Source: Altererythrobacter epoxidivorans
GTDB lineage: Bacteria > Pseudomonadota > Alphaproteobacteria > Sphingomonadales > Sphingomonadaceae
Reading direction: 5' to 3'
Length of the DNA stretch: 64,000 nt
NCBI RefSeq assembly: GCF_001281485.1
Contig: NZ_CP012669.1
Span: forward strand, 1,922,001 to 1,986,000
Of the stretch, positions 54,920 to 63,976 are shown piece by piece (the stretch's first letter is position 1; each line of letters opens with the position of its first letter). Both the position numbers and the translations under genes were made by a program. The notes under the pieces were generated by a model. It was not told where the DNA came from. It saw only the letters and a program-made list of their open reading frames with translations, and searched no databases.

Positions 54920-57693
54920 AGACAGTTGACCAGCTGATAGACCGATTGAGCCAGCATCACCTGCGGACGCAGGAGACACCCCTGTTCAACCCGGTCTTCC
55001 AGCTTGGCCTCGACCTCTCGCGCGAACTCGAGGGCGGGGAGATCGACCTCGACACGCTCGAAGCGCTGGTTGCCGAACTCGAATGCGACAGCATGCAGAG
55101 CCGTTCGCGTCGTCTGCGAAGGCTGGTCGCACCAGTAACGCCGTCCGAAAACACTGAAGGCCTGAAGAAGTCGCTGAAAGCAGAGACCTTCGCAGATTTC
55201 CAGGCAGCATGGCAGCGCCCGCAATTGCATGCGGTCTTCACCGCGCACCCGACCTTCCTGCTGCCGCCCGAACAATCCGAGGCGGTCGCACAGGCTGCCA
55301 GCAGCGATCGCGAGATCGGCAGCGATGTCTGCGTGCTGGCGCCAGAGCGTCCGCAGGTTACGCTTGAGTACGAGCATGATCGTGCCATGCGGGCGATCGC
55401 AAACGCCCAGGACGCACGCGATTCCATCGTCGGCGAGCTACTCGATCATGCGGCGGGCAAATGGCCGGACCAGTGGCAGGACCTTGCGCCGCTGCCGTTC
55501 CGTTTCGCAAGCTGGGTCGGCTATGACATGGACGGTCGGACCGACATCAAATGGTACGATTCGATCGGTTTCCGCCTCGGTGAAAAGACCCAGCGACTTT
55601 CCCGCTATATCGCATCGCTGGAGCGGATAGATCCCGATCACCCGCTGCTCGGCACCTTGCGCCCGGCGCTCGCTTACGCGCAGGCACGCTCGGCGGATTT
55701 CGCAGGCGACCTGACAGAACCGGAAGCGCTTTCGGCGGCTGCCAACAGGCTGACGGCGGACAATCCGGACAAGCTGCTGTCGCTCGCACCGCTGATCGAT
55801 GCGCTGGAAGAGGAGGCGTGCGATGCCGACAAGGATCGCGCCATCGCCCTCAAGACCCTCGCCGCAGCCATGCGCGCAGACGGTCTGGGAATGGGCTGGA
55901 TCCACTTCCGCGTAAATTCCAGCCAGCTGCACAATGCGATCCGCCGCCGGATCGATCCGGACAATGCGCTGGACCTCGCCAGTAAGGGCGCGATTGCAAC
56001 GCTGCGCGAAATGCTCGCAACGGTGAAGCCGCTGCGATCCAACTTCGCCGCCCTTGCGATCGAAAGCTCGACCGCGATCCGCCAGTTCCTCGCAATGGCG
56101 CAGATCCTCGCCCATATCGACGCCGACGCGCCGATCCGCATGCTGATCGCCGAATGCGAACAGCCTTCGACGATCCTTGCAGCGCTCTATTTTGCCAAGC
56201 TGTTCGGGATCGAGGACAAGGTCGATGTTTCGCCCCTGTTCGAAACCGAAAGCGCCCTCGAACATGGTGGGCGGTTCCTCGACGCGCTGCTGGCAGAGGA
56301 AAGCTACCAGCAATATGCGCGCCTGCGTGGACGGGTCGCGATCCAGACCGGCTTTTCCGATGCCGGCCGGTTTGTCGGCCAGATTCCTGCCAGCCTCGCA
56401 ATCGAACGCCTGCAGGGCCGCCTCAGCGAGGCGATGGAGGCAAACGGGCTGACCGATGTCGCCGCCCTGATCTTCAACACTCACGGCGAAAGCATGGGTC
56501 GCGGCGCGCATCCCGACAGTTTCGAGGATCGCCTGACCTGGCCGCTCAGCCCTTGGGCCAAGCGCCGCTTTGCCCGTGCAGGCATCCCGCTCGAACCCGA
56601 AGTCAGCTTTCAGGGCGGCGATGGCTACCTGTTTTTCTCGACCCCCGAACTGGCACGCGCAACGCTGACGCGCATCGCCCAGATCAGGCCTGCAGAAACC
56701 GACACCTCCGCGCCGACCGATCCCCTCTATCGCCGTACCGACCTCAGCCTAGACTTCTATCGGGCAATCAGGTCGCACCAGCGCGAACATCTGCACTCGA
56801 AAACCTATGCCCGCGCGGTCACCGCTTTCGGCCTGGGCCTGCTCAACTCGACCGGCAGCCGCGTTTCCCGCCGCCAGAGCGACCTTGCGGCCGACCGCGA
56901 GATGAATTTGCGCCAGATCCGCGCGATCCCGCACAATGCCATCCTGCAGCAGCTCGGCTACCCGGTGAACGTGATCGCCGGTATCGGCAGCGCGGCGGAC
57001 GGCAATTACGAGGAAATCGCCTCGCTTTTGATCGAGAGCGAGCGCGGCAGGCAACTCGTGCGCCTCGCCCGCAGCTCGAATGCCCTGGCCAGCATCAAGA
57101 CCGTCGCGGCCTATGGCGAATTGTTCAACAGCGCCTATTGGGCAAGCAGGCCCTATCGCGGGACCGAAAGCCACTTGTCGGATGCCTGCGAAGTGCTGGC
57201 CGAATATCTTACCAAGGACGATCGAGCCGGTGTATTTCGCCGCCTCGCATCGCGCCTGCGAGTCGATGCGCTTAAACTGCATCGCCTGCTGTCGCTGATC
57301 CCGAACGAGCACCCTCTCGAGGAACGCGAGCATATCCGCCGCACGATAGGCGCTGCGCAGTCGCTGCGCCTCGCCCTGCTGCAGCACATGTTCATCAAGG
57401 CGGTGTCGATCCCGGCCTTCAGCCGCGCCAACGACATCAGCCGCGACGACGTTCTTGAAATGGTGTTCACGTTGCGGGTGGACGATGCCCTGGCACAGAT
57501 GCGCCGTGCCTACCCGACCAACTATCCGCAGATCACCGATTTCGCCGTCGATGCGCCGAGCGATTATCCCGATGGCGATGGCGAAGGATACGCCGCCATC
57601 CAGCGTGAATATATTGACCCAATCGAGCGCGCCTATGGGCTGGTGCTCCGCCTTTCCACCGCGATTGCAAACGAGTTCGGCGCGCACGGCTAG
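54916..57693 (+). CDS. Divergent phosphoenolpyruvate carboxylase homologue
   Basis: A 925-residue protein of PEP carboxylase length and fold, cotranslated with eda (ATGA overlap). The motif with His111 is kept as FTAHPTFLLPPEQS (TAHPTE in the family). Others deviate: the stretch aligned with the family's GYSDSAKDAG reads GFSDAGRFVG (479-488), and the HGRGGSxGRGG loop reads NTHGESMGRGAH (521-532), so the first His-Gly-Arg-Gly-Gly half is lost while Arg529 remains. The usual C-terminal NTG end is missing (NEFGAHG). It is a true family member by length and order of motifs, but whether it makes oxaloacetate cannot be assumed. Carboxylation of PEP would fit the neighbourhood. Confidence 0.8.
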   Translation: MKTVDQLIDRLSQHHLRTQETPLFNPVFQLGLDLSRELEGGEIDLDTLEALVAELECDSMQSRSRRLRRLVAPVTPSENTEGLKKSLKAETFADFQAAWQRPQLHAVFTAHPTFLLPPEQSEAVAQAASSDREIGSDVCVLAPERPQVTLEYEHDRAMRAIANAQDARDSIVGELLDHAAGKWPDQWQDLAPLPFRFASWVGYDMDGRTDIKWYDSIGFRLGEKTQRLSRYIASLERIDPDHPLLGTLRPALAYAQARSADFAGDLTEPEALSAAANRLTADNPDKLLSLAPLIDALEEEACDADKDRAIALKTLAAAMRADGLGMGWIHFRVNSSQLHNAIRRRIDPDNALDLASKGAIATLREMLATVKPLRSNFAALAIESSTAIRQFLAMAQILAHIDADAPIRMLIAECEQPSTILAALYFAKLFGIEDKVDVSPLFETESALEHGGRFLDALLAEESYQQYARLRGRVAIQTGFSDAGRFVGQIPASLAIERLQGRLSEAMEANGLTDVAALIFNTHGESMGRGAHPDSFEDRLTWPLSPWAKRRFARAGIPLEPEVSFQGGDGYLFFSTPELARATLTRIAQIRPAETDTSAPTDPLYRRTDLSLDFYRAIRSHQREHLHSKTYARAVTAFGLGLLNSTGSRVSRRQSDLAADREMNLRQIRAIPHNAILQQLGYPVNVIAGIGSAADGNYEEIASLLIESERGRQLVRLARSSNALASIKTVAAYGELFNSAYWASRPYRGTESHLSDACEVLAEYLTKDDRAGVFRRLASRLRVDALKLHRLLSLIPNEHPLEEREHIRRTIGAAQSLRLALLQHMFIKAVSIPAFSRANDISRDDVLEMVFTLRVDDALAQMRRAYPTNYPQITDFAVDAPSDYPDGDGEGYAAIQREYIDPIERAYGLVLRLSTAIANEFGAHG

Positions 57694-57768
57694 GCAAAGA
57701 GCGTGTAAGCTGGCGCATTAACTTTTGCCGCGATCGCGTCTCTTGCAGGGACGCGGTGCGTTAGCCGA

Positions 57769-57797
57769 CTGGCGACTCACCGCAAATTACGTATAAT
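57769..57797 (+). promoter_or_regulatory. Promoter of a possibly leaderless L,D-transpeptidase mRNA
   Basis: A perfect TATAAT (57792-57797) ends 7 bases before the ATG at 57805, with a weak -35 (CTGGCG, 57769-57774) at 17-base spacing. The transcription start would coincide with the start codon. The rest of the 111-base gap after the ppc-like gene holds only a GC hairpin (CGCGTC/GACGCG) without a T-run. Confidence 0.55.
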
Positions 57798-57804
57798 TCC
57801 CCAG

Positions 57805-58539
57805 ATGAACCCGTTTCTGACCAAGACTCGCACGCTGTTCGCGATGACCATCATGATCGCAGGGGGTGTCAGCATGGCTGGCGCACAGCCCGCCGAGGCT
57901 GAAGCATCGGTCGATGCCGGCATGATCGCGGTGAACCCGCTTGCGCTCGAGCCCGCTCCCAACGAGCTGAGCCACAGCAGCGACCTTGCGCTCGTTGAAC
58001 CCGACATGGTTTCCGAACCCATGGTTCAGGATGTGCCGGAAACGCCGCCCGCGCCAGCTGCGAAACCGGCCAAGGAATCGCCCTTCGTCATCAAGCGCGT
58101 GCTGCCGATCGATGGGCCGATCAAATATGGCGAATGGTACTGGGACGATGAAGGCGTTCCGGCAGGGCCGCTGGTCATGACGGTCGACCTCGATGCCCGC
58201 GTACTTTCGGTCTTCCGCAACGGATACGAGATTGGCGCGACCGCCGTCTTGCTCGGCACGGATGAGCATCCCACTCCGCTTGGAACATTCCCGATCCTGA
58301 CCAAGGAGAAGGACAATGTTTCGGAGAAATACAACAATGCCCCGATGCCCTGGACCCTGCGCCTGACTTGGGATGGCATAGCCATTCACGGCTCGCCGGT
58401 CGCCAATGGCTATGCCAGCCACGGCTGCATCGGAACGCCTGACGATTTCGCAGAGAAGCTTTTTGCCATCGCCAAGAAGGGCGACAAGGTAATCATCACG
58501 CGCGGCAAGATGATCGGACTGGGGGACAAGATCATCTAG
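57805..58539 (+). CDS. L,D-transpeptidase (YkuD domain)
   Basis: Exported enzyme that forms 3-3 peptidoglycan cross-links or attaches proteins. It has 244 residues: an N-terminal hydrophobic signal (to AGA, ~27), a Pro/Ala-rich linker to ~92, and the YkuD domain at ~122-236. The active site is His195 in IHGSP and SHGC (205-208), Cys208 being the nucleophile. The residue after CI is Gly (SHGCIGTP), where the common form is CxR. No Shine-Dalgarno sequence precedes the ATG, but a perfect -10 box does. The gene converges with tilS. Confidence 0.92.
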   Translation: MNPFLTKTRTLFAMTIMIAGGVSMAGAQPAEAEASVDAGMIAVNPLALEPAPNELSHSSDLALVEPDMVSEPMVQDVPETPPAPAAKPAKESPFVIKRVLPIDGPIKYGEWYWDDEGVPAGPLVMTVDLDARVLSVFRNGYEIGATAVLLGTDEHPTPLGTFPILTKEKDNVSEKYNNAPMPWTLRLTWDGIAIHGSPVANGYASHGCIGTPDDFAEKLFAIAKKGDKVIITRGKMIGLGDKII

Positions 58540-58576
58540 GGCCGCGCTCCTGGAAGCTGCGGCGCGTTGGGCGATG

Positions 58577-59527
58577 TCAGTGACGTCGCGGGGGTTCGCG
58601 CCGCAGCCTCCACCCGTCCTTCGTCACGCTCGCAAGAACTCCGGCCAGATTGCCGGAACCGCCATGCTCCAGGGTATCGAGCAATTTCGCGACATCGCCG
58701 CCACGCGGCTCTCCACCAAACTCGATGATCGCGCGTTCGAGCACCGCCAGCCTGATCGCGCGCGGAGCTTGGGGAACATATAGCAAGGTATCGTCGCGCC
58801 GTTCGACCTGCCTGTCCCATTCACATTCGACCATCCAGTCGAGAGCTTCTTTCGCATCGGCCAGATTGCTCGCGCTTTGCGCCAATGACGCTGCGTCGAT
58901 CCAGTCGCTTTCCGCCAGTGCCTTGCGAATCCGGACGCGGTCGAAACGGTCATCGCTGTTGGACGGATCGGCAACCGGTTCGATCCCGAAATCCGCTACC
59001 AATTGCGCAAGGTCGGCTTTTCTCCAACCGAGCAGCGGACGGATCAGGCGGTGGCCTGATCCGGGAACTTTACCCACCGGTCGAACCCCGGCGAGGCCGG
59101 ACAGGCCGCTCCCCCGGTTGAGCCGCATCAGAATGGTTTCCGCCTGATCGTCAGCATGGTGAGCCGTCGCCAGAACCGACAAACCGTTTTCGTCCATCCA
59201 GCTGGCCAAGGCTCGATAACGTGCCGCGCGTGCCTGGCTCTGGATATTTCCTGCGCGGACTTTGACGGCGAGTGTGGTGTGGGCAATGCCCAGGTCATCA
59301 CAGACGCCAGCGACGAAACGGCATTCCGCCGCGCTTTCTGCCCTCAGGCCGTGGTCAACGCTCGCAACTTCGAATTCGCCCGGATACGCCGCATGCATAA
59401 GCAGCATCAGCGCAAGACTGTCCGGACCGCCCGACACGGCGAGCCCGAGCCTTCCCTCACCGTTCCAGACAGCATCCAGATCGGCGCGAAACCTCTCGAT
59501 CAGTTCGGGTGCGAGCGACCTATCAAT
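58577..59527 (-). CDS. tilS: tRNA(Ile)-lysidine synthase
   Basis: Modifies C34 of tRNA-Ile(CAU) to lysidine, an essential decoding step. The PP-loop ATPase motif is AVSGGPDSLAL, followed by VDHGLR and TAHHADDQAETIL, all TilS signatures. The first usual start (GTG 59437) would begin inside the AVSGG motif. In-frame sequence upstream (PELIERFRADL, GEGRLGLAVSGG) looks like the normal N-terminus, so the true start is upstream, where only ATT (59527) and CTG codons (59503, 59479) exist before a TGA at 59534-59536. ATT 59527 overlaps the cpoB stop (ATTGA) and is taken here as the limit. The protein would be about 316 residues. Confidence 0.88.
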   Translation of the reverse strand: MDRSLAPELIERFRADLDAVWNGEGRLGLAVSGGPDSLALMLLMHAAYPGEFEVASVDHGLRAESAAECRFVAGVCDDLGIAHTTLAVKVRAGNIQSQARAARYRALASWMDENGLSVLATAHHADDQAETILMRLNRGSGLSGLAGVRPVGKVPGSGHRLIRPLLGWRKADLAQLVADFGIEPVADPSNSDDRFDRVRIRKALAESDWIDAASLAQSASNLADAKEALDWMVECEWDRQVERRDDTLLYVPQAPRAIRLAVLERAIIEFGGEPRGGDVAKLLDTLEHGGSGNLAGVLASVTKDGWRLRREPPRRH

Positions 59528-60470
59528 TGCAGGTCACTATCCGCCGGTTCGCCTCGTACTGGTCCTTGAGACGGCCGGTCGCCAGCGCCGGATAGGTTTC
59601 GCCGAATTCAGCCAAGGCGATGCAGGCGCGGTTGGTGTCGCCGAGAGCGATCATCGTTTCCGAAAGATAGAGCAGGCTGTCGCCTGCGCGGCGCCCGCCC
59701 TTGTCGCTCTGGTAGTTCTTGAGGAACCACGGCGCAGCCTCGCGCGGCATCCCGTCGTCCAGATAGGCGCGGCCGAGCAGGTTACGGCCATAGGTCGCCA
59801 TGGCATGGCTCGGATATTTTTCGAGGAACAGCGTCAGCTGCTGGCGCGCTTCTGGAAAAAAGCCTGCATCCCAGAGACGGAAGCCATAGGAATATTCATC
59901 GTCGCCCGGATCGTCTGTCTGCGGCTTGGTGATTGCCTGCACCGCAGCGAGTCGTTCCGGGCTGGGACCGCTCGGTTCGGCAGGCTTCGGAGCAGGCTTG
60001 GTCGCCGGCTTCGACACTGCCGGCTGCGACGCACCACCGGTCATGGCACTGAGATTGGCTGAAGGTGCCGTCGGGCCTGCCGCCTCGGTCGTCGCGGCGC
60101 CGGTGGTAACTTCCAGGGCTGCAAGCCGCGTGTTCAACTGGGCGATCGAGTTCGCATTCTCTTCGCTGCGCGCGGTCAGGCGCTGCAACTGCCCCTCGAT
60201 CGCGTCGAGGCGCGAGAGAATATCCGTTACCGCTGTGGTCGAATTCGAAGCAGCGACATTGCTGGTTGGCGTCCCGGCCGTGATTTCGGGCTGGAAGAAG
60301 CGCCCGTCACCGCCCGGGAACACCTGACGCTGGATCGCGCGAATTTCGGCCTCGATCTTGCGCAGGCGAGCTTCCTCTTCCTTGTCCTGCGCCCCGGCTG
60401 GGACAGCCATGGTTGCCATGGCTGCAGCGGCCAGAACAGGACCGAAAAATTGAGTGAAGCGTTTCGACAT
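59523..60470 (-). CDS. cpoB: Cell division coordinator CpoB (YbgF) homologue
   Basis: Periplasmic TPR protein that links peptidoglycan synthesis with outer membrane constriction through the Tol-Pal system. It has 315 residues: signal peptide (1-27, ending AGAQ), a coiled-coil region (~30-130 with LSRLDAIEGQLQRL), an Ala/Pro-rich linker, and TPR repeats at ~190-305 (YSYGFRLWDAGFFPEARQQL, TYGRNLLGRAYLDDGM). tol-pal genes are not in the window, although ybgF-tilS linkage is common in alphaproteobacteria. It overlaps the inferred tilS start. Confidence 0.9.
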   Translation of the reverse strand: MSKRFTQFFGPVLAAAAMATMAVPAGAQDKEEEARLRKIEAEIRAIQRQVFPGGDGRFFQPEITAGTPTSNVAASNSTTAVTDILSRLDAIEGQLQRLTARSEENANSIAQLNTRLAALEVTTGAATTEAAGPTAPSANLSAMTGGASQPAVSKPATKPAPKPAEPSGPSPERLAAVQAITKPQTDDPGDDEYSYGFRLWDAGFFPEARQQLTLFLEKYPSHAMATYGRNLLGRAYLDDGMPREAAPWFLKNYQSDKGGRRAGDSLLYLSETMIALGDTNRACIALAEFGETYPALATGRLKDQYEANRRIVTCN

Positions 60471-60623
60471 CGCTCTTGGCTCCTCAGAACTTTACAATTG
60501 CGGCCGCATTCGGCGCGTTTTCCGAACGACAGCGATAAAGGCGCGGGATGAACGCGCCCGGAATATGTGGCGAAGCGCGCGCCCCAAGTCGAGAACGCGC
60601 GCCGCCTTATCCGTGGGAAATCG

Positions 60624-61454
60624 TCAGTTGAGTGCAGGTGTCGCCTCACCAGCCGGGACCTCTGCCCGGGCAAGCAAGGCAGCTGCGGAAACGGGGGCAT
60701 CACCGATTACCACCGGCTCCTCCGCCAGCTTCGGCACCTGTTGCCCGCCGATGGTAATCGCCAGTGCATCGGGCCGTCCGGTATTGATGCGCGGCTGTTT
60801 CGCTGCGGCCGGCACTTCGTAGCGCTCACCCGAATCCATCAGCTTTTCGAGCAGCTTGTCGCCACCTTCGTCATAGAAGCGTACCCAGATGCCATCTTCC
60901 AGGGCGGTGAAAACAACCTGCCCGTTCGAAGGAATGGCAGCCTTGTCAGATTGGGCAGCATCGGCTGGCGCTGCGGCCACCTGTTCCGTCACTGCAGGGG
61001 CTTCGACCTGCAATGGATCGGGACCGGTTCCGGCGCCGTAATAGGTCGAGTAGAACGCGATCGCACCCGCCACCAGCAGGATCGCCGCGATACCGCCAGC
61101 CCATGCAAGTCCTGCCGAAGGGATCTTTGCCGGATCGCCCGGTTCGAAAGTGGAGCCCCGTTCGCGATAGCCGTCACCCTCGACAGCCAGTTCCTCGCGC
61201 ACCTTGGCGACGATTTCCTCGGCATCGAGGCCCAGCATCTTGGCATAGGTGCGGGCGAATCCGGTCGCATATGTGCGAGCCGGAAGGTTGGCAAAATCGC
61301 CTTCTTCCATCACTTCGAGATGGCGAACCGGGATGCGGGTCTCAGACGCGACCTGATCCAGAGTGAGGCCCTTGGCCTCGCGAGTTTTACGTAGAATTGT
61401 CCCGGCACCGTCGCGTGATGGCGTTTCGGCTGCCAGAGTGTTGTCCCCGTCCAT
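60624..61454 (-). CDS. RodZ-like helix-turn-helix membrane protein
   Basis: A 276-residue bitopic inner membrane protein: a cytoplasmic HTH_25 domain at ~17-85 (ILRKTREAKGLTLDQVASET, FARTYAKMLGLD), one transmembrane helix at ~115-138, and a periplasmic DUF4115 domain at ~180-250 (VVFTALEDGIWVRFYDEGGD). This layout is that of RodZ, the MreB-binding cell-shape protein, although many alphaproteobacterial relatives are shorter or serve other roles. A promoter with TTGACA lies 36-64 bases upstream. cpoB follows after a 153-base gap on the same strand. Confidence 0.88.
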   Translation of the reverse strand: MDGDNTLAAETPSRDGAGTILRKTREAKGLTLDQVASETRIPVRHLEVMEEGDFANLPARTYATGFARTYAKMLGLDAEEIVAKVREELAVEGDGYRERGSTFEPGDPAKIPSAGLAWAGGIAAILLVAGAIAFYSTYYGAGTGPDPLQVEAPAVTEQVAAAPADAAQSDKAAIPSNGQVVFTALEDGIWVRFYDEGGDKLLEKLMDSGERYEVPAAAKQPRINTGRPDALAITIGGQQVPKLAEEPVVIGDAPVSAAALLARAEVPAGEATPALN

Positions 61455-61489
61455 GACACGACCCTATAGCGAATTTTTTATTGCGGCGC

Positions 61490-61518
61490 AGAAAAGATGT
61501 GCTGCATCGCAGTGTCAA
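61490..61518 (-). promoter_or_regulatory. Predicted promoter of the RodZ-like gene
   Basis: A perfect -35 box TTGACA (61513-61518, minus strand) is followed after 17 bases by TTTTCT (61490-61495), a weak -10. The -35 box lies within an inverted repeat TGCTG/CAGCA. Confidence 0.35.
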
Positions 61519-61615
61519 GCAGCACGTCGTGCGTTCGTCTCCGCAATCGGACGAGATGCGCGAATTGCGCGGCAGATGCGGCGAAAATGCCGCAATCCTG
61601 CCGGTTTCAGGCGAA

Positions 61616-63886
61616 TCAATCGATGTCGATGTCTCGCTCTCTCGCCCAGGATTCCAGCTCGGCCCTGAGGTTGAGGGAAGGATCGGCGAGCCATGTGTTC
61701 ATCGCTTCGCTAATCTCTTTCAGATCGACCTTGCGGACCAGCTCCTTGATCGGGCCGATCGCGGCAGGCGTGATAGAGAGGCGTCGGTAGCCGATACCGA
61801 GCAAAGCCAGCGCATCGAGCCTGCGCCCGCCCATCTCGCCGCAGACGCCGAGATCGACATCGTAACCGACTGTCGCGAGCTGGATCCGCCGCAGGAAGCG
61901 CAGGATCGAGTGGCTGAGCCAGTCGTAGCGCTCGGCGAGTTTCGGATTGGCGCGGTCCGCTGCGAGCAGGAATTGCGTCAGGTCGTTGGTACCGATGGAA
62001 AGGAAGCTGAGCCTTGGCAGCAGGTCGTCCAACACCTCTGCCAGCGCGGGCACTTCGAGCATGGCGCCGTAGCGGATTGATTCCGGCAGGATCTTCTTAC
62101 GCGTTTTCAGGTAACTCAGCTGGTCTTCGAAAACCTGCTTGGCCGCATCGAATTCCCAAGGCTCGGAAACCATCGGGAACATCACGTAAAGCTGCCGTCC
62201 GGCCGAAGCCTCCAGCAACGCCCGCGCCTGTACCTTGAGCAGGCCCTCGCGTTCGAGAGCGAGCCGCAGAGCCCGCCAGCCCATCGCCGGGTTTTCATCG
62301 AACTCGGCCACTTCATCGCGCAGGTAGGGCACCGCCTTGTCGCCGCCGATATCGACGGTGCGGAAGATCACCGGCTTTTCACCCGCTGCATCCAGCACAT
62401 CGCGATAGAGTCGTGTCTGGCGGTCGCGCTGGGGCAAGGTGGCGGAAACGAGGAACTGGAATTCGGTGCGGAACAGTCCGACACCGTCGGCGCCAGTCAT
62501 GGCGAGCGCGCTCATGTCGTCGCGGAGGCCGGCGTTCAGCATTACCTGGATGCGCGTTCCGCAACGAGTGAAAGGTTCGACATCGCGCAGGCTGGCATAG
62601 GCGGCCTGCTTCTCGCGCGAACGGGCGAAACGGTCGTCGAATGCAACGCCGACCTGCGCCGTGGGGCGGATTGTCGCGGTGGCGTGATCGGCATCGAGCA
62701 GGATCTCGTCACCCTCGCGCACCAGCCCGCGGATACCGCGCGCACGGCCGAGCACGGGCACGCCCATAGCGCGGGCGACGATCACGACGTGCGCCGTCAG
62801 CGAACCTTCTTCGAGGATGACACCCTTCAGCCGCCGCTTGTCGTATTCGAGCAGTTCGGCAGGCCCGAGGTTCTTGGCAAGCAGGATCGTGTCGCGTCGA
62901 AGACCCTGGCTCGCAGCCGTGCCCAGTTGCCCCGACACGATGCGCAGCAAGCGGTTCGCCAGATCCTCGAGGTCGTGCATCCGATCCATCAGCAATGGAT
63001 CGTCGATTTCGCGCATGCGCATACGGGTGCGCTGCTGGACGCGTTCGATGGCCGCTTCTGCGGTCAGTCCGCTGTCGATCGCTTCGTTGATGCGCCGCGA
63101 CCAGCCCTCGTCATAGGCGAACATCTTGTAGGTCTTGAGGACCTCTTCATGTTCCCCGCCGACCCCAAATTCGGCCTGGCTCGCCATGTTGTCGATCTGC
63201 TCGCGCATCTTGTCGAACGCTCGGTAAACGCGCTGGCGCTCGGCTTCGATGTCTTCGGCCATTACCTGGTCGATGGTGATACGAGGCTGGTGAAACACCG
63301 CATGGCCGCTTCCCAAACCCTTGACCAGCGCCAGGCCGGCCACCGTCTGCATACCGGTGAGGCTTTCTGACAGGCCGCCGGTTTCCTCTTCGTCGATCAG
63401 CCCGGCATTGGCGATCAGTTCGGACAAGACCATTGCGGTCGTCTGAAGCGCTTCGATTTCGACGTCTTCATAGCGACGCGGCTCTACATGCTGGACGTTC
63501 AGCGCGCCGACTGCGCGTTCGCGATAGACGATCGGAACGCCGGCGAAGGAGTGAAACTTGTCTTCGCCCGTTTCCGGCCGGTACTGGAAGTCGGGATGAG
63601 CCTTCGCCTCTGCGAGGTTCAGCGTCTCGACATTCTGCACCAGCGTGCCGGTGAGACCTTCGCCGATGGCCATGCGGGTGACGTGGACAGCGCTCTTGTT
63701 CAGGCCCTGCGTTGCATAGAGTTCGAGCATCCCCTCGCGAAGAAGGTAGATCGAGCAGACCTCGCTATCGAGGCTTTCGCCGATGATCTCGACCACGCGG
63801 TCGAGCTTCCCCTGCGCATGCATGCGCGAGGCCATGACCTCGTGAAGTCGGGTAAGAATCTGGCGGGCGGCGAATACAGCTGACAT
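61616..63886 (-). CDS. ptsP: PEP-protein phosphotransferase of the nitrogen PTS (EI-Ntr)
   Basis: First enzyme of the regulatory PTS-Ntr relay, passing phosphate from PEP to NPr. It has 756 residues: an N-terminal GAF domain (~15-160), a PEP-utiliser N domain, the phospho-accepting His366 in EEGSLTAHVVIVARAMGVPV, and the C-terminal PEP-binding barrel with FRTEFQFL, DIGGDKAVPYL and the catalytic LGVCGEMGGR. The GAF domain is the mark of PtsP as opposed to sugar EI. No npr or EIIA gene is adjacent. It is followed by the RodZ-like gene after a 161-base gap. Confidence 0.96.
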   Translation of the reverse strand: MSAVFAARQILTRLHEVMASRMHAQGKLDRVVEIIGESLDSEVCSIYLLREGMLELYATQGLNKSAVHVTRMAIGEGLTGTLVQNVETLNLAEAKAHPDFQYRPETGEDKFHSFAGVPIVYRERAVGALNVQHVEPRRYEDVEIEALQTTAMVLSELIANAGLIDEEETGGLSESLTGMQTVAGLALVKGLGSGHAVFHQPRITIDQVMAEDIEAERQRVYRAFDKMREQIDNMASQAEFGVGGEHEEVLKTYKMFAYDEGWSRRINEAIDSGLTAEAAIERVQQRTRMRMREIDDPLLMDRMHDLEDLANRLLRIVSGQLGTAASQGLRRDTILLAKNLGPAELLEYDKRRLKGVILEEGSLTAHVVIVARAMGVPVLGRARGIRGLVREGDEILLDADHATATIRPTAQVGVAFDDRFARSREKQAAYASLRDVEPFTRCGTRIQVMLNAGLRDDMSALAMTGADGVGLFRTEFQFLVSATLPQRDRQTRLYRDVLDAAGEKPVIFRTVDIGGDKAVPYLRDEVAEFDENPAMGWRALRLALEREGLLKVQARALLEASAGRQLYVMFPMVSEPWEFDAAKQVFEDQLSYLKTRKKILPESIRYGAMLEVPALAEVLDDLLPRLSFLSIGTNDLTQFLLAADRANPKLAERYDWLSHSILRFLRRIQLATVGYDVDLGVCGEMGGRRLDALALLGIGYRRLSITPAAIGPIKELVRKVDLKEISEAMNTWLADPSLNLRAELESWARERDIDID

Positions 63887-63946
63887 GTCGGAATGCGACT
63901 ATAGCACCCGTTGGTAAAAGCGAAATGCAACAAATGTTTCGGCACA

Positions 63947-63973
63947 CTCGCCCGCGCTTTCAAAGCGGGCGAG
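63947..63973. terminator. Hairpin upstream of ptsP at the right edge
   Basis: CTCGCCCGC (63947-63955) pairs perfectly with GCGGGCGAG (63965-63973). It could end a minus-strand gene coming from beyond the window; no T-run follows on the minus strand, so the call is tentative. Confidence 0.35.
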
Positions 63974-63976
63974 GTG

